DNA of 64,000 nucleotides from Paractinoplanes pyxinae (GTDB lineage: Bacteria > Actinomycetota > Actinomycetes > Mycobacteriales > Micromonosporaceae): contig NZ_JAPNTZ010000002.1 in assembly GCF_026626335.1 (NCBI RefSeq), forward strand, positions 62,001-126,000, in the 5' to 3' direction. The translations under genes were made by a program, and so were the position numbers. This document shows positions 28,721-40,555 of this stretch, piece by piece. The first letter of the stretch is position 1. Every line of letters begins with the position of its first letter. The notes below the pieces were generated by a model. The model ran no database searches and was not told where the DNA came from. It worked only from the letters and a program-made list of their open reading frames with translations.

Positions 28721-30033
28721 CTCAGCCGCGGCGTGAGATCCTGCAGAAGCTGACCCCCGTCCTCACCAAGCGCTGGCTGTCGCCGGATGCCTGGAAGATG
28801 GACGTCTACGAGCGGCTCGACGGCTACGCGGCGCTCCGCAAGGCCCTCGACGTGCACCCCGACGATCTGATCCAGCTGATCAAGGACTCGGGTCTGCGCG
28901 GCCGCGGCGGCGCCGGCTTCCCGACCGGTCTCAAGTGGGGCTTCATCCCGCAGGGCGACGGCAAGCCGCACTACCTCGTCATCAACGCCGACGAGGGCGA
29001 GCCCGGCACCTGCAAAGACCTGCCCCTGATGACGTACGACCCGCACTCGCTGATCGAAGGGGCGATCATCGCCTCGTACGCGATCCGCGCCAGCCGGGCC
29101 TTCATCTACATCCGCGGCGAGGCCGTCCACGCGGCCCGCCGCCTGCGCAACGCCGTGGCCGAGGCCAAGGCCAAGGGCTACCTGGGCGAGAACATCCTGG
29201 GCTCGGGCTTCGACCTGGAACTGGTCGTGCACAGCGGGGCCGGCGCCTACATCTGCGGTGAAGAGACGGCACTGCTCGACTCGCTCGAGGGCTTCCGCGG
29301 CCAGCCCCGGCTGCGCCCGCCGTTCCCGGCCATCGCGGGCCTGTACGCCAGCCCCACGGTGGTCAACAACGTCGGCACGATCGCCTCGGTGCCGTACATC
29401 GTGCTCGGCGGGGCCGACTGGTGGAAGAGCATGGGCACGGAGAAGTCGTCCGGCCCGATGATCTATTCGCTCTCCGGCCGCATCGCCAACCCCGGCCAGT
29501 ACGAGTGCGGCCTGGGCATCACGCTGCGGGAGCTCATCGAGCTGGCCGGCGGCATGAAGCCCGGGCACACGCTGAAGTTCTGGACGCCCGGCGGCTCGTC
29601 GACGCCGCTGCTGACGGCCGAGCACATCGACACCGCGATGGACTTCGAGGGCGTCGCCGCGGCCGGCTCCATCCTGGGCACCACGGCCATGCAGATCTTC
29701 AGCGACCAGGACTGCCCGGTCTACGCGACCTGGCGGTGGCTCGAGTTCTACCACCACGAGTCGTGCGGCAAGTGCACCCCGTGCCGCGAGGGCAACTACT
29801 GGATGGTGCGGACCTACCGCCGGATCCTCTCCGGCGAGGGCACGTACGCCGACCTGGACACCCTGCAGGACACGGCCGACAACATCTTCGGCCGGTCGTT
29901 CTGCGGCCTCGGCGACGGCGCCGCGACCCCGGTGATGTCCACGCTCAAGTTCTTCCGCCAGGACTACCTGGACTACATCGAGGGCCGGACCGCTCCGCGG
30001 CTGTCCGCCAAGGCCCTGGTTGGAGCGCACTGA
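28717..30033 (+). CDS. nuoF: NADH-quinone oxidoreductase subunit F (NADH-binding)
   Basis: 438 residues. NADH/FMN site [20 protein letters not shown] near residue 63; second Gly-rich stretch [19 protein letters not shown]; [4Fe-4S] ligands [10 protein letters not shown] plus a later Cys in [11 protein letters not shown]. It oxidises NADH and feeds electrons through FMN. GTG start overlaps the nuoE stop (GTGA). Confidence 0.96.
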   Translation: MTQPRREILQKLTPVLTKRWLSPDAWKMDVYERLDGYAALRKALDVHPDDLIQLIKDSGLRGRGGAGFPTGLKWGFIPQGDGKPHYLVINADEGEPGTCKDLPLMTYDPHSLIEGAIIASYAIRASRAFIYIRGEAVHAARRLRNAVAEAKAKGYLGENILGSGFDLELVVHSGAGAYICGEETALLDSLEGFRGQPRLRPPFPAIAGLYASPTVVNNVGTIASVPYIVLGGADWWKSMGTEKSSGPMIYSLSGRIANPGQYECGLGITLRELIELAGGMKPGHTLKFWTPGGSSTPLLTAEHIDTAMDFEGVAAAGSILGTTAMQIFSDQDCPVYATWRWLEFYHHESCGKCTPCREGNYWMVRTYRRILSGEGTYADLDTLQDTADNIFGRSFCGLGDGAATPVMSTLKFFRQDYLDYIEGRTAPRLSAKALVGAH

Positions 30034-30034
30034 C

Positions 30035-32515
30035 ATGACCGACGTCGCCAAGAAGGTCGACACCGTCACCCTCACCATCGACGGGATCGAAGTCACCGCC
30101 GAGAAGGGCGAGCTCGTCATCCGGGTCGCCGAGCGGATGGGCATCGCGATCCCGCGGTTCTGCGACCACCCGCTGCTGGCCCCGGCCGGCGCCTGCCGCC
30201 AGTGCCTGGTCGACATCGAGGGCCAGCGCAAGCCGGTCGCCTCGTGCACCCAGACGGTGGCCGAGGGCATGGTGGTCAAGACCCAGCTCACGTCCGAGGT
30301 CGCCGCCAAGGCGCAGGGCGGCGTGATGGAACTGCTGCTGGCCAACCACCCGCTGGACTGCCCGACCTGCGACAAGGGCGGCGAGTGCCCCCTGCAGAAC
30401 CAGGCGATGACCAACGGGCGGGCCGACTCGCGCTTCAAGGAGCACAAGCGCGAGTACGAGAAGCCGATCCACATCTCCAGCCAGGTGCTGCTCGACCGTG
30501 AGCGCTGCATTCTCTGCCAGCGCTGCACCCGGTTCTCCGAAGAGATCGCGGGCGACAAGTTCATCGACCTGATGGACCGCTCGTCCGGCGAGCAGATCAA
30601 CGTCTACCGCGACGACTTCTTCGGCGGCCGGGGCACCGGTGACGGGCAGGCCGGCGAGGGCGAGGGCGACGTTCCCTTCAACTCGTACTTCTCGGGCAAC
30701 ACGATCCAGATCTGCCCGGTGGGCGCGCTCACCGGCGAGCAGTACCGGTTCCGGGCCCGCCCGTTCGACCTGGTCTCGACGCCGACCGCCTGCGAGCACT
30801 GCGCGGCCGGCTGCTCGATGCGGGCCGACCACCGCCGGGGCAAGGTGCTGCGCCGACTGGCCGGCGACGACCCGGCGGTCAACGAGGAGTGGAACTGCGA
30901 CAAGGGCCGCTGGGGCTTCCAGTACCAGACCGCCAACGACCGGATCATGACGCCGCTGCTGCGCGACGCCGCGACCGGTGAGCTGCGGGAGGCGTCCTGG
31001 AGCGAGGCCCTGCTGGCGGCGGCCGAGGGGCTGACGGCGGCGCGGGGCAACGGCGGCGTCGGGGTGCTGGCCGGGGGCCGGCTCACGGTGGAGGACGCGT
31101 ACGCGTACGCGAAATTCGCCCGGGTCGCCCTGGGCACCAACGACGTCGACTTCCGGGCCCGCCCGCTCAGCGCCGAGGAGGCCGACTTCCTGGCGTCCTC
31201 GGTGGCCGGGGTCTCCGACGTCACGTACGAGGATGTCGAGAACGCGCCCTCGGCGGTGATCGTCGGGCTCGAGCCCGAGGAGGAGTGCCCGATCCTCTTC
31301 CTGCGCCTGCGCAAGGGCCACAACCGCAAGAAGCTGCAGGTCACGGCCGTGGCGCCGTTCCTGTCGCGGGGCTTCGAGAAGCTGGGCGCGGCCCTCGTGG
31401 CGGCGGCGCCCGGCGACGAGGCCCGGCTGCTGGCCGGCGACCCGGCGGTCGCCGCCGCGCTCGCCGTGCCCGGCGCCCTGCTGATCGTGGGCGAGCGCCT
31501 GGCCACCGTGCCCGGCGGTCTCTCGGCGGCGGCCGCGCTGGCGGCCCGCACCGGCGCCCGCCTCGCGTGGGTGCCCCGCCGGGCCGGTGACCGCGGCGCC
31601 ATCGACGCCGGCTGCCTGCCCAACCTGCTGCCCGGTGGCCGTCCGGTCGGCGATCCGGCCGCCCGGGCCGAGATCTCGCTGGCCTGGGACACCGAGGCGG
31701 GCGCGCTGCCCAGCGCGCCCGGCCGGGACACCGACGGCATCGTCGCGGCGGCGGCGGCCGGTCAGCTCGGCGGCCTGCTGGTCGCCGGCGTCGACCCGGC
31801 CGACCTGGCCGACCCGCGGCTGGCCGAGCAGGCGCTCGACGCGGCCGGCTTCGTGGTCAGCCTCGAGCTGCGGCACAGCGCGGTGACCCGCCGCGCGAAT
31901 GTCATCCTGCCGGTCGCTCCGGCGGCCGAGAAGTCGGGCACCTACCTGAACTGGGAGGGCCGGCTGCGGTCCTTCGAGACGGTGCTGCGGACGACGGCGA
32001 TGACCGACGGCCGCGTGCTCGAGGCCATCGCCGCCCTGATGAACGTCACGCTGGGAACCGGCGACGTCATGGCGATCCGCCGGGAGCTCGGCACCATGCC
32101 GGCGACCCGCTCGGCCCGCCCGGTGGCCCCCGCGGTCGCCGCGGTCGCGCTGCCCGAGCCCGGCGAGCACGAGGCCGTGCTGGCCACCTGGCGTCAGGCG
32201 ATCGACCAGGGCTCGCTGCTCGACGGCGACGACGTGCTGGCCGGCACCGCCCGGCCGCCGGTCGTGCGGATCGGCAAGGAGCTGGCCCGCTCGCTCGGCG
32301 TTATCGACGGGGACGCGGTCACCGTCGGCGCCGACCGCGGCGCTGTCACCCTGCCGGTTCTGGTCACCGACCTGACGCCGGGCACGGTGTGGCTGCCCAC
32401 CAACTCGCCCGGCTCGACCGTCGGTCGCAGCCTCGGCGTCACCGCGGGTGCGGTCGTCCGGCTCTCCGCCGGTAAGGCCGGTCCGATCCTCGCCTCGTCG
32501 GAGGTCACCGCATGA
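30035..32515 (+). CDS. nuoG: NADH-quinone oxidoreductase subunit G
   Basis: 826 residues. N-terminal [2Fe-2S] ferredoxin ([12 protein letters not shown]), then [16 protein letters not shown] and [20 protein letters not shown] for the [4Fe-4S] centres, and the N7-type [20 protein letters not shown]. The C-terminal half is a molybdopterin-oxidoreductase fold without a metal cofactor. The ATG at 30035 lies one base after the nuoF stop; a TTG at 30020 is unlikely. Confidence 0.95.
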   Translation: MTDVAKKVDTVTLTIDGIEVTAEKGELVIRVAERMGIAIPRFCDHPLLAPAGACRQCLVDIEGQRKPVASCTQTVAEGMVVKTQLTSEVAAKAQGGVMELLLANHPLDCPTCDKGGECPLQNQAMTNGRADSRFKEHKREYEKPIHISSQVLLDRERCILCQRCTRFSEEIAGDKFIDLMDRSSGEQINVYRDDFFGGRGTGDGQAGEGEGDVPFNSYFSGNTIQICPVGALTGEQYRFRARPFDLVSTPTACEHCAAGCSMRADHRRGKVLRRLAGDDPAVNEEWNCDKGRWGFQYQTANDRIMTPLLRDAATGELREASWSEALLAAAEGLTAARGNGGVGVLAGGRLTVEDAYAYAKFARVALGTNDVDFRARPLSAEEADFLASSVAGVSDVTYEDVENAPSAVIVGLEPEEECPILFLRLRKGHNRKKLQVTAVAPFLSRGFEKLGAALVAAAPGDEARLLAGDPAVAAALAVPGALLIVGERLATVPGGLSAAAALAARTGARLAWVPRRAGDRGAIDAGCLPNLLPGGRPVGDPAARAEISLAWDTEAGALPSAPGRDTDGIVAAAAAGQLGGLLVAGVDPADLADPRLAEQALDAAGFVVSLELRHSAVTRRANVILPVAPAAEKSGTYLNWEGRLRSFETVLRTTAMTDGRVLEAIAALMNVTLGTGDVMAIRRELGTMPATRSARPVAPAVAAVALPEPGEHEAVLATWRQAIDQGSLLDGDDVLAGTARPPVVRIGKELARSLGVIDGDAVTVGADRGAVTLPVLVTDLTPGTVWLPTNSPGSTVGRSLGVTAGAVVRLSAGKAGPILASSEVTA

Positions 32516-33891
32516 ACACGTCGATCCTGGCGGCCCACGCCGTCGATCCGACGCTGCAGACGTTCGAGAACGACGTCTGGTGGATCTCGCTGATCAAGCT
32601 GTTCGGCGTGTTCGTCCTGCTGCTCCTGTTGACGCTCTTCACGATCAACTACGAGCGCAAGGTCGTGGCCCGGATGGCGGTCCGGCCCGGCCCCAACCAG
32701 GTCGGGCCCAAGGGCTGGCTGCAGAGCCTCACCGACGGCGTGAAGCTGCCGTTCAAGGAAGAGATCATCCCGAAGACGGCCGACAAGGTCGTGTACTTCA
32801 TCGCGCCGGTCATCTCGGCCACGGTGGCGTTCACGGCGTTCTCGGTGATCCCGTTCGGCGGTGTGGTCAACATGTTCGGCCACCAGACGGCCCTGCAGCT
32901 CACCGATGTGCCGGTCTCGGTTCTGGTGCTGCTGGCCTGCTCGTCGATGGCCGTCTACGGCGTGGTGCTGGCCGGCTGGGCCTCGGGTTCGACATACCCG
33001 CTGCTCGGTGGCCTGCGTTCGAGTGCGCAGATGATCTCGTACGAGGTCGCGATGGGTCTTTCGATCGTGGCGGTCTTCATGACGGCCGGGTCGATGAGCA
33101 CGTCGCAGATCGTGGCCGCCCAGGCCCACGGCAACCCGATCAACATCTTCGGGTGGGAGGCGACGACCCCCAGCTGGTACGCGGTGCTGCTGCTGCCGAG
33201 CTTCATCATCTACTGCATCGCGGCCGTCGGTGAGACCAACCGCGCCCCGTTCGACCTGCCCGAGGCGGAGTCCGAGCTGGTCGGCGGTTTCCACACCGAG
33301 TACTCGTCGTTCAAGTTCGCGCTGTTCTTCCTGGCCGAGTACATCAACATGATCACCGTCTCGGCCTTCGCCACCACGCTGTTCCTCGGCGGCTGGCGGG
33401 CGCCCTGGCCGATCACCTGGTTCTGGGAGGGCGCGAACTCCGGCTACTTCGCGCTGATCTGGTTCTTCGCCAAGGTGCTGCTGCTGCTCTTCGGCTTCAT
33501 CTGGCTGCGGGCCACGCTGCCCCGCATGCGCTACGACCAGTTCATGCGCTTCGGCTGGAAGGTCCTCATCCCGGTCAACCTGGTCTGGATCCTCTTCCTG
33601 AGCTACGTCAAGGTCGCCAACAACGAGCTGTCGCAGCAGGCCAAGTGGTTCTCGATCGTCGGCATCGTGGTCGTGATCCTGCTGATCGCCATGCTCTGGC
33701 CGGCCGCCCGCAAGCCACGGCAACTCTCCATCGAGGAGGAGCTGGCCTCCCGACCACCGGGCAGCTTCCCCGTACCACCGATGGACCTGCAGGTTCCCCC
33801 CAGTCCACGGGCCCGCCGGGCCGTGGCCGAGCGTGCCCCGGCCACTGTCGGCGCCGACTCCTTGCCCGACGAAGAAAACAAGGAGGTGTGA
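32512..33891 (+). CDS. nuoH: NADH-quinone oxidoreductase subunit H
   Basis: 459 residues with eight or nine membrane segments. [20 protein letters not shown] is the conserved first loop, and [20 protein letters not shown], then FHTEYSS, the quinone-channel loop. It links the Q cavity to the membrane arm. A 60-residue Pro/Arg-rich cytoplasmic tail ([18 protein letters not shown] onward) goes beyond the usual end. Start overlaps nuoG (ATGA). Confidence 0.95.
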   Translation: MNTSILAAHAVDPTLQTFENDVWWISLIKLFGVFVLLLLLTLFTINYERKVVARMAVRPGPNQVGPKGWLQSLTDGVKLPFKEEIIPKTADKVVYFIAPVISATVAFTAFSVIPFGGVVNMFGHQTALQLTDVPVSVLVLLACSSMAVYGVVLAGWASGSTYPLLGGLRSSAQMISYEVAMGLSIVAVFMTAGSMSTSQIVAAQAHGNPINIFGWEATTPSWYAVLLLPSFIIYCIAAVGETNRAPFDLPEAESELVGGFHTEYSSFKFALFFLAEYINMITVSAFATTLFLGGWRAPWPITWFWEGANSGYFALIWFFAKVLLLLFGFIWLRATLPRMRYDQFMRFGWKVLIPVNLVWILFLSYVKVANNELSQQAKWFSIVGIVVVILLIAMLWPAARKPRQLSIEEELASRPPGSFPVPPMDLQVPPSPRARRAVAERAPATVGADSLPDEENKEV

Positions 33892-33892
33892 C

Positions 33893-34486
33893 GTGGGTAC
33901 GTTCACCGGCTCGTTCAAGGGCTTCGGGGTGACCTTCGCGCACATGTTCCGCAAGGTCATCACGACCGACTACCCGTTCACGCCGCCGACGCCGGCCCCG
34001 CGCTACCACGGCCGGCACATCCTCAACCGGCACCCGGACGGCCTGGAGAAGTGCATCGGCTGCGAGCTGTGCGCCTGGGCCTGCCCGGCCGACGCGATCT
34101 ACGTCGAGGGCGCCAACAACACCGACGAGCAGCGGTTCTCGCCGGGTGAGCGCTACGCCGGCATCTACCAGATCAACTACGCCCGCTGCATCTTCTGCGG
34201 GCTCTGCATCGAGGCCTGCCCGACCCGCTCGCTCACCATGAGCAACGAGTACGAGCTGGCCCGCGACAGCCGGCAAGACCTGATCTTCACGAAGAAGGAG
34301 CTGCTGGCCCCGCTGCTGCCGGGCATGGAGCAGCCGCCGCACCCGATGCGCCTGGGCGACACCGACAAGGACTACTACGTCGGCGCTCTGACCAACCCGG
34401 GCACCTCGGTCGGCGCCGAGCGCGCGCCCTGGGCCACCAACGAGGCCGAGGACGCCACGGGCCCGGCCTCGAAGGAGGCCGTGTGA
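33893..34486 (+). CDS. nuoI: NADH-quinone oxidoreductase subunit I
   Basis: 197 residues. Two [4Fe-4S] ferredoxin motifs, [12 protein letters not shown] and [12 protein letters not shown], spaced as in the N6a/N6b clusters. The GTG is preceded by a perfect AGGAGG that overlaps the end of nuoH. It passes electrons from NuoG to NuoB. The C-terminal 50 residues are polar and variable. Confidence 0.95.
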   Translation: MGTFTGSFKGFGVTFAHMFRKVITTDYPFTPPTPAPRYHGRHILNRHPDGLEKCIGCELCAWACPADAIYVEGANNTDEQRFSPGERYAGIYQINYARCIFCGLCIEACPTRSLTMSNEYELARDSRQDLIFTKKELLAPLLPGMEQPPHPMRLGDTDKDYYVGALTNPGTSVGAERAPWATNEAEDATGPASKEAV

Positions 34487-35229
34487 TGGACCACGTGTCC
34501 ACCGGCGAGGCCGTCGCCTTCTGGATTCTCGGCTCGCTCGCCGTCATCGGGGCGCTGGGCATGGTGCTGGCCCGCAACGCGGTCCACTCCGCCCTCTGGC
34601 TCGTCGTGACGATGCTCTGCCTGGGCTTCCTGTACGTGGTCAACGCGGCGCCGTTCCTGGGCGCGGTGCAGATCATCGTCTACACCGGCGCGATCATGAT
34701 GCTGTTCCTGTTCGTGCTCATGCTGGTCGGCCGGGACGCTTCGGACTCGCTGATCGAGACGTTGCGCGGCCAGCGGGTGGCCGCGATCCTGCTCGGCGTC
34801 GGCTTCGCCGCGCTGATCGGCACCGGCCTGGCCCGCTCGCTGGGCGACACCACGGCGGTCGGGCTGACCGACGCCAACGCCAACGGCAACGTGCAGGGCC
34901 TGGCGTCGCTGCTGTTCACCCGGTACGTGTTCGCCTTCGAGGTCACCTCGGCCCTGCTGATCACGGCCGCGGTCGGCGCGATGATCCTGGCCCACGTCGA
35001 GCGGGCCAAGGCCGACATCGCCGACCAGGTGACTCGGATGAAGGAGCGCTTCCGGCCGGGCAACTACCCGGGCGCCAAGGCCGGTCCGGGCGTCTACGCC
35101 AACACCATGTCGGTCGCCGCGCCCGCGCGGCTGCCGGACGGCAACGGCTCCGAGCGCAGCATCTCCCCGATCCTGCCCGTCCGTGAACTCACCGCGGATG
35201 AGGCGGCTCCGAAGGGAACGGACAAGTGA
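34486..35229 (+). CDS. nuoJ: NADH-quinone oxidoreductase subunit J
   Basis: 247 residues, five membrane segments in the first 170 (for example [20 protein letters not shown], the conserved third helix) and a soluble tail of about 75 residues. A membrane-arm subunit involved in coupling. The ATG has GGAGG 7 bases upstream; a GTG immediately before it is possible. One-base overlap with nuoI and GTGA overlap with nuoK. Confidence 0.94.
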   Translation: MDHVSTGEAVAFWILGSLAVIGALGMVLARNAVHSALWLVVTMLCLGFLYVVNAAPFLGAVQIIVYTGAIMMLFLFVLMLVGRDASDSLIETLRGQRVAAILLGVGFAALIGTGLARSLGDTTAVGLTDANANGNVQGLASLLFTRYVFAFEVTSALLITAAVGAMILAHVERAKADIADQVTRMKERFRPGNYPGAKAGPGVYANTMSVAAPARLPDGNGSERSISPILPVRELTADEAAPKGTDK

Positions 35230-35525
35230 CCCCCGACTACTACCTCGTACTAGCGGCGATTCTGTTCACCATCGGCGCCGCCGGGGTGCTCGTCCGCCGC
35301 AACGCCATTGTGCTGTTCATGTGCATCGAGCTCATGCTCAACGCCGCGAACCTCGCGCTGGTCACCTTCAGCCGCATCAACGGCAGCCTGGACGGCCAGA
35401 TCATCTCGTTCTTCGTGATGGTCGTCGCGGCGGCCGAGGTTGTGGTGGGGCTCGCGATCATCATGTCGATCTTCCGTACGCGACGCTCCGCGAGCGTCGA
35501 CGACGCGAACCTTCTGAAGTACTAA
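35226..35525 (+). CDS. nuoK: NADH-quinone oxidoreductase subunit K
   Basis: 99 residues, three membrane helices. [20 protein letters not shown] holds the conserved Glu of helix 2, and [19 protein letters not shown] the helix 3 Glu used for proton transfer. GTG start overlaps nuoJ. Confidence 0.95.
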   Translation: MTPDYYLVLAAILFTIGAAGVLVRRNAIVLFMCIELMLNAANLALVTFSRINGSLDGQIISFFVMVVAAAEVVVGLAIIMSIFRTRRSASVDDANLLKY

Positions 35526-35537
35526 AGGGGCCTTCAC

Positions 35538-37463
35538 GTGGAACAGACAGTGGAGTTCGCTCCCGCGTCGGGGGTGCTGAGCGGAATCTGGCTGCTCGTG
35601 GCCATTCCGCTCGCCAGCGCCGCGATCCTCTTGCTGCTCGGCAAGCGGGCCGACAAGTGGGGTCACTGGCTCGGCGTCCTCGCGGTGGCCGCCACCTTCG
35701 TCCTCGGGCTGATCTTCTTCCTCGACCTGCGCGGGCTCGACGCCGAGGCGCGGTCGGCCCAGGTGAGCCTGTGGGACTTCATCGCCGTCGGGAACCTGCA
35801 CGTCGACTTCGGGCTGCTGTTCGACCCGCTGGCCGGCGTCTTCGTCCTGCTGATCACGGGCGTCGGCTCGCTGATCCACCTGTACGCGGTCGGCTACATG
35901 GAGCACGACCCGGGGCGGCGCAAGTTCTTCGGCTACTTCAACCTCTTCGTCGCGGCCATGCTGTTGCTCGTCCTCGGCAACAACTACGTGATGCTCTACT
36001 TCGGCTGGGAGGGCGTCGGTCTGGCGTCCTACCTGCTGATCTCGTTCTGGTACACCCGGCCGTCCGCGGCCACCGCCGGCAAGAAGGCGTTCCTGATGAA
36101 CCGGGTCGGCGACGCCGGCCTGGCCATCGGCATCTTCGTGATGTTCGCGACGCTCGGCACCACCCAGTACGACGAGGTCTTCGGCAACGTCAGCGCCCTG
36201 AGCTCGACGACAGTGCTGATCCTGGGCCTCCTGCTGCTGCTCGGCGCGGCCGGCAAGTCCGGTCAGTTCCCGCTGCACGCGTGGTTGCCCGACGCCATGG
36301 AGGGCCCGACCCCGGTCTCGGCTCTCATCCACGCGGCGACGATGGTCACCGCGGGCGTCTACCTGATCGCCCGCTCCAACGCCATCTTCACCGCCAACAC
36401 CGTGCTGCAGACGGTCGTGGTCAGCGTGGGCGCGCTCACGCTGCTGATGGGCTGCATCATCGGCGCCGCCAAGGACGACATCAAGCGGGTGCTGGCCTGG
36501 TCGACGGTCAGCCAGATCGGCTACATGTTCCTCGGCGTCGGGCTCGGCGGCGGGGCGTACGCGCTGGCCATCATCCACCTGCTGGCGCACGGCTTCTTCA
36601 AGGCCAACATGTTCCTCGGCGCCGGCTCGGTCATGCACGGCATGCACGACCAGGTCGACATCCGGCGCTTCGGCGGCCTGCGCAAGTACATGAAGTGGAC
36701 CTGGCTCACCTTCATGATGGGCTGGCTCGCGATCATCGGCATCCCGCCGCTGTCCGGCTACTTCTCCAAGGAGCCGATCATCGCGGCGGCCTTCGAGCGC
36801 GGCGACTGGACCTCCTGGCTGTACGGCATGGCGGCGCTGCTCGGCGCGGGCCTCACCGCGTTCTACATGACGCGGCTGTTCGTGCTCACCTTCCACGGGC
36901 CCGAGCGGTACACCGAGGACAACCAGCACCCGCACGAGTCGCCGTTCATCATGACCGTGCCGCTGATGCTGCTGGCCCTGGGCTCGATCGGGGCCGGCTG
37001 GCTGATGTCGACCTCGGTGCCGGACTGGCTCGAGCCGGTCTTCGGCGCGGAGGAGGGCCACCACGAGGCGGTCCTGTCGCACACGCTGATCACGATCCTC
37101 AGCCTGGTCGTGACGGTGCTCGGTGCGGGCCTGGCCTGGGCGATGTTCCGCCGTGGAACCGCGCTCGCGCCGCAGCCGGCCGGGGTCGTGGTCACCGCGG
37201 CCCGCCGCAATCTGTACACCGACGCGATCAACGAGGCGGTGTTCGAGCGGCCCGGCATCTACCTCACCCGGGCGCTGGTCTTCCTCGACAACAAGGGCAT
37301 CGACGGGCTGGTCAACGGCATCGCGGCCGGCATCGGCGGCACGTCCGGCCGGCTTCGCAGGCTGCAGACCGGCTTCGTGCGGTCGTACGCCCTCTCCATG
37401 CTCACCGGTGCCGTTCTTGTCGTCGGCGCCTTCCTCGCGATCCAGCTTGGGTGGTTGGCGTGA
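35538..37463 (+). CDS. nuoL: NADH-quinone oxidoreductase subunit L
   Basis: 641 residues, the antiporter-like distal proton-pumping subunit. GWEGVGLASYLLISFWYTRP, the helix 7 Lys region (AGKSGQFPLHAWLPDAMEGP) and LLAHGFFKANMFLGAGSVMH are intact. About 16 membrane segments including the C-terminal lateral helix. GTG start with AAAGGGG 9 bases upstream. Ends in a GTGA overlap with nuoM. Confidence 0.96.
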   Translation: MEQTVEFAPASGVLSGIWLLVAIPLASAAILLLLGKRADKWGHWLGVLAVAATFVLGLIFFLDLRGLDAEARSAQVSLWDFIAVGNLHVDFGLLFDPLAGVFVLLITGVGSLIHLYAVGYMEHDPGRRKFFGYFNLFVAAMLLLVLGNNYVMLYFGWEGVGLASYLLISFWYTRPSAATAGKKAFLMNRVGDAGLAIGIFVMFATLGTTQYDEVFGNVSALSSTTVLILGLLLLLGAAGKSGQFPLHAWLPDAMEGPTPVSALIHAATMVTAGVYLIARSNAIFTANTVLQTVVVSVGALTLLMGCIIGAAKDDIKRVLAWSTVSQIGYMFLGVGLGGGAYALAIIHLLAHGFFKANMFLGAGSVMHGMHDQVDIRRFGGLRKYMKWTWLTFMMGWLAIIGIPPLSGYFSKEPIIAAAFERGDWTSWLYGMAALLGAGLTAFYMTRLFVLTFHGPERYTEDNQHPHESPFIMTVPLMLLALGSIGAGWLMSTSVPDWLEPVFGAEEGHHEAVLSHTLITILSLVVTVLGAGLAWAMFRRGTALAPQPAGVVVTAARRNLYTDAINEAVFERPGIYLTRALVFLDNKGIDGLVNGIAAGIGGTSGRLRRLQTGFVRSYALSMLTGAVLVVGAFLAIQLGWLA

Positions 37464-39001
37464 ACGACTTTCCGTTCCTGTCCATTCTGACGCTGCTGCC
37501 CCTGGTGGGCGCCATCGTCGTGGCGCTCGTCCCGAAGCAGAAGGCCGAGCTGGCCAAGACCATCGCCTTCGCGTGGTCGCTGGTCGTGCTCGTGCTGAGC
37601 ATCGTCATGTGGATCGCCTTCAACGTGGGCGGCGACCGCTTCCAGTTCCGCGAGTCGTACGCCTGGATCCCGTCCTGGGACGCGCGGTTCACCTTCGCCG
37701 CCGACGGCATCGCGCTGGTCATGCTCATGCTGATCGCGATCCTGTTCCCGATCGTGATCCTGGCGTCGTGGCACGACGTCGAGAAGTCCAACCGCTCGGC
37801 GCCGATCTACTTCTCGCTGCTGCTGGCCTTCGAGTTCACGATGATCGGCGTCTTCGCGGCCGCCGACATCTTCCTGTTCTACGTGTTCTTCGAGGTCATG
37901 CTTATCCCGATGTACTTCATCATCGGGTCCTTCGGCGGTCCCCGGCGCCAGTACGCGGCGGTCAAGTTCTTCCTCTACAGCCTGGTCGGCGGTCTGTTCA
38001 TGCTGGCCGCGGTGATCGGGCTGTGGGTGGTCGGCGGCCACACGTTCGACTGGGGCAAGCTGGCCGAGGCGGCCGGGTCGATCGACCAGAACACCGCGCG
38101 CTGGCTGTTCCTCGGCTTCTTCGTGGCGTTCGCGATCAAGGCGCCGTTCTTCCCGTTCCACACCTGGCTGCCGGACGCCGGTGGTGCGGCCCCGGCCGGC
38201 GCGGCGGCGCTGCTCGTCGGCGTGATGGACAAGGTCGGCACGTTCGGGATCCTGCGCTACTGCCTCTCGCTGTTCCCGGAGGCGTCGCGCTGGTTCGCCC
38301 CGGCGGCGCTGGTGCTCGGCGTCATCGGCATCATCTACGCCGCCCTGCTGGCGGTCGGCCAGAACGACCTGAAGCGCCTGGTGTCGTACACGTCGATCGC
38401 GCACTTCGGCTTCATCGGCATCGGCATCTTCGCCTTCACCACGCAGGCCGGCACCGGCTCGGTGCTCTACATGGTCAACCACGGCCTCGCGACCGGTCTG
38501 CTGTTCATCGTGGTCGGCATGTTCGTCGCCCGCCGCGGCTCCAACCTGATCAGCGACTTCGGCGGGGCCGGCAAGCTCGTCCCGGTGCTGGCCGGGGTGT
38601 TCTTCTTCGCCGGTCTGGCCTCGCTGGCCCTGCCCGGCACGGCCCCGTTCATCAGCGAGTTCCTGGTGCTGATCGGCACCTTCACCGTGCACCCGGCGTA
38701 CGCGGTGGTGGCCACGGCCGGCATCATCCTGGCCGCCGCCTACGTGCTCTGGATGGTGCAGCGCACCACGCAGGGCGATCTGAACCCGGCCCTCACCGAG
38801 GTGCCGGAGATGCGCAAGGACATCACGCTCCGCGAGAAGGTCGTGGTGGCCCCGCTCATCCTGCTCATCATCGTGCTCGGCTTCTATCCCAAGCCGGTCA
38901 CCGATGTGATCAACCCCGCGGTCGAGGCGACCATGCAGGACGTCGGGAAGCAGGATCCGGGACCGACGGCGGTCGTCGCTAACGAAAGGGTGGCGCGCTA
39001 G
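37460..39001 (+). CDS. nuoM: NADH-quinone oxidoreductase subunit M
   Basis: 513 residues, 14 membrane segments. FFEVMLIPMYFIIGSFGGPR, then AIKAPFFPFHTWLPDAGGAA, and YTSIAHFGFIGIGIF carry the conserved Glu, Lys and His of the antiporter-like fold. It is the second proton-pumping unit. GTG start overlaps the nuoL stop. Confidence 0.96.
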   Translation: MNDFPFLSILTLLPLVGAIVVALVPKQKAELAKTIAFAWSLVVLVLSIVMWIAFNVGGDRFQFRESYAWIPSWDARFTFAADGIALVMLMLIAILFPIVILASWHDVEKSNRSAPIYFSLLLAFEFTMIGVFAAADIFLFYVFFEVMLIPMYFIIGSFGGPRRQYAAVKFFLYSLVGGLFMLAAVIGLWVVGGHTFDWGKLAEAAGSIDQNTARWLFLGFFVAFAIKAPFFPFHTWLPDAGGAAPAGAAALLVGVMDKVGTFGILRYCLSLFPEASRWFAPAALVLGVIGIIYAALLAVGQNDLKRLVSYTSIAHFGFIGIGIFAFTTQAGTGSVLYMVNHGLATGLLFIVVGMFVARRGSNLISDFGGAGKLVPVLAGVFFFAGLASLALPGTAPFISEFLVLIGTFTVHPAYAVVATAGIILAAAYVLWMVQRTTQGDLNPALTEVPEMRKDITLREKVVVAPLILLIIVLGFYPKPVTDVINPAVEATMQDVGKQDPGPTAVVANERVAR

Positions 39002-39003
39002 CC

Positions 39004-40536
39004 ATGGAGGACCTGAAACTACCCGGCATCGACTACGGCGCGCTGTTGCCGATGCTGATCCTCTTCGGGGCGGCGTGCGTCGGCATCCTGGTCGAGGTGT
39101 TCACGCCGCGCCGGTCGCGCAACGTGATCCAGTTGAGTCTGGCCTTGCTGGCGGTCGTGGCGTCGTTCGTCGCGGTGATCTTCCAGCACGACACCCGGAC
39201 GATCACCATCGGCGGCGCGGTCGCCATCGACGGGCCCACGCTGTTCCTGCAGGGTTCGCTGCTGGCCCTCGGCCTGGTGTCGCTGCTGCTGATCGGCGAG
39301 CGCCAGATCGAGCGGGGCGGCCCGTTCGTCTCGCAGGCGGCCATCACGGTGGGTTCGCAGAAAGATCTCAGGCAGGCGGGCGACCAGCCCGGCGCCACCG
39401 AGGTCTACCCGCTGACTGTCTTCTCGCTCGGTGGCATGCTGCTCTTCGTCGCGGCGAACGACCTGCTCACCATGTTCATCGCGCTCGAAGTGCTCTCGTT
39501 GCCGCTCTACCTGATGTGCGCGCTCGCTCGCCGTCGCCGCCTGCTCAGCCAGGAGGCCGCGCTCAAGTACTTCCTGCTCGGCTCGTACGCCTCGGCGTTC
39601 TTCCTGTTCGGCGTGGCCCTCATCTACGGCTTTGCGGGCGGCATCGCGCTGTCGCAGGTGCACGAGGCGGTGGCCAACCCGGAGCGGAGCCAGGTGCTGC
39701 TGTACGGCGGTCTGGCCCTGATCGCGATCGGCCTGCTCTTCAAGGCCGCGCTCGCGCCGTTCCACGTGTGGACGCCGGACGTCTACCAGGGCGCGCCGAC
39801 GCCGGTCACCGCGCTGATGGCCGCCTGCACCAAGGTGGCCGCGTTCGGCGCGCTGCTGCGGATCCTGTACGTGGCCTTCGACGGGGTGCGCTGGGACTTC
39901 CAGCCGGTGCTGGGGACGATCGCGGTGCTCACCATGCTGGTCGGGGCGGTCCTGGCGATCACCCAGACCGACATGAAGCGGCTCCTGGCGTACTCGTCGA
40001 TCGCGAACGCCGGCTATGTGCTGGTCGGCGTCCTCGCGCTCAACGAGGAGGGACTCAGCAGCACGATGTTCTATCTGGTGGCGTACGGCTTCTCGGTCCT
40101 CGCCGCCTTCGGCATCGTGACCCTGGTGCGCGACGCCGACGGCGAGGCCACCCACCTGGCCCGGTGGGCCGGGCTCGGGCGCAAGAGTCCGTTGGTCGCC
40201 GGCGCCTTCACGTTCATCCTGCTGGCCTTCGCCGGCATCCCGCTGACCAGCGGCTTCACCGCCAAGTTCGCCGTCTTCGGGGCGGCCGTCGAGGGCGGTC
40301 AGACCTGGCTGGTCGTGTTCGGCGTGATCACCAGCATGCTGCTGGCCTTCCCGTACCTGCGGGTGGTCGTGCTGCTGTGGCTGTCGGAGCCGTCCGAGAC
40401 GACGCCCACGGTGTCGATCCCGGGCTTCCTGACGTCGGCCGCCCTGGTCATCGGGGTGGTCGCCACGATCGCCCTGGGTGTGGTGCCGGCGCCGCTGATC
40501 GATCTGACCCGGGACGCCGCGCAGTTCGTGCGCTGA
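39004..40536 (+). CDS. nuoN: NADH-quinone oxidoreductase subunit N
   Basis: 510 residues, 14 membrane segments. FIALEVLSLPLYLMCALARR, FKAALAPFHVWTPDVYQGAP and MKRLLAYSSIANAGYVLVGV are the conserved pumping residues. Third proton-pumping subunit and last gene of the operon; a strong terminator follows. It starts two bases after the nuoM stop. Confidence 0.96.
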   Translation: MEDLKLPGIDYGALLPMLILFGAACVGILVEVFTPRRSRNVIQLSLALLAVVASFVAVIFQHDTRTITIGGAVAIDGPTLFLQGSLLALGLVSLLLIGERQIERGGPFVSQAAITVGSQKDLRQAGDQPGATEVYPLTVFSLGGMLLFVAANDLLTMFIALEVLSLPLYLMCALARRRRLLSQEAALKYFLLGSYASAFFLFGVALIYGFAGGIALSQVHEAVANPERSQVLLYGGLALIAIGLLFKAALAPFHVWTPDVYQGAPTPVTALMAACTKVAAFGALLRILYVAFDGVRWDFQPVLGTIAVLTMLVGAVLAITQTDMKRLLAYSSIANAGYVLVGVLALNEEGLSSTMFYLVAYGFSVLAAFGIVTLVRDADGEATHLARWAGLGRKSPLVAGAFTFILLAFAGIPLTSGFTAKFAVFGAAVEGGQTWLVVFGVITSMLLAFPYLRVVVLLWLSEPSETTPTVSIPGFLTSAALVIGVVATIALGVVPAPLIDLTRDAAQFVR

Positions 40537-40555
40537 TTTACCCGTACGACGAAAA

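Noticed and set aside
35250..37082. 610-codon frame opposite nuoL and other long minus-strand frames through nuo
   Set aside because: Shadow frames with charged low-complexity composition opposite well-conserved nuo genes.
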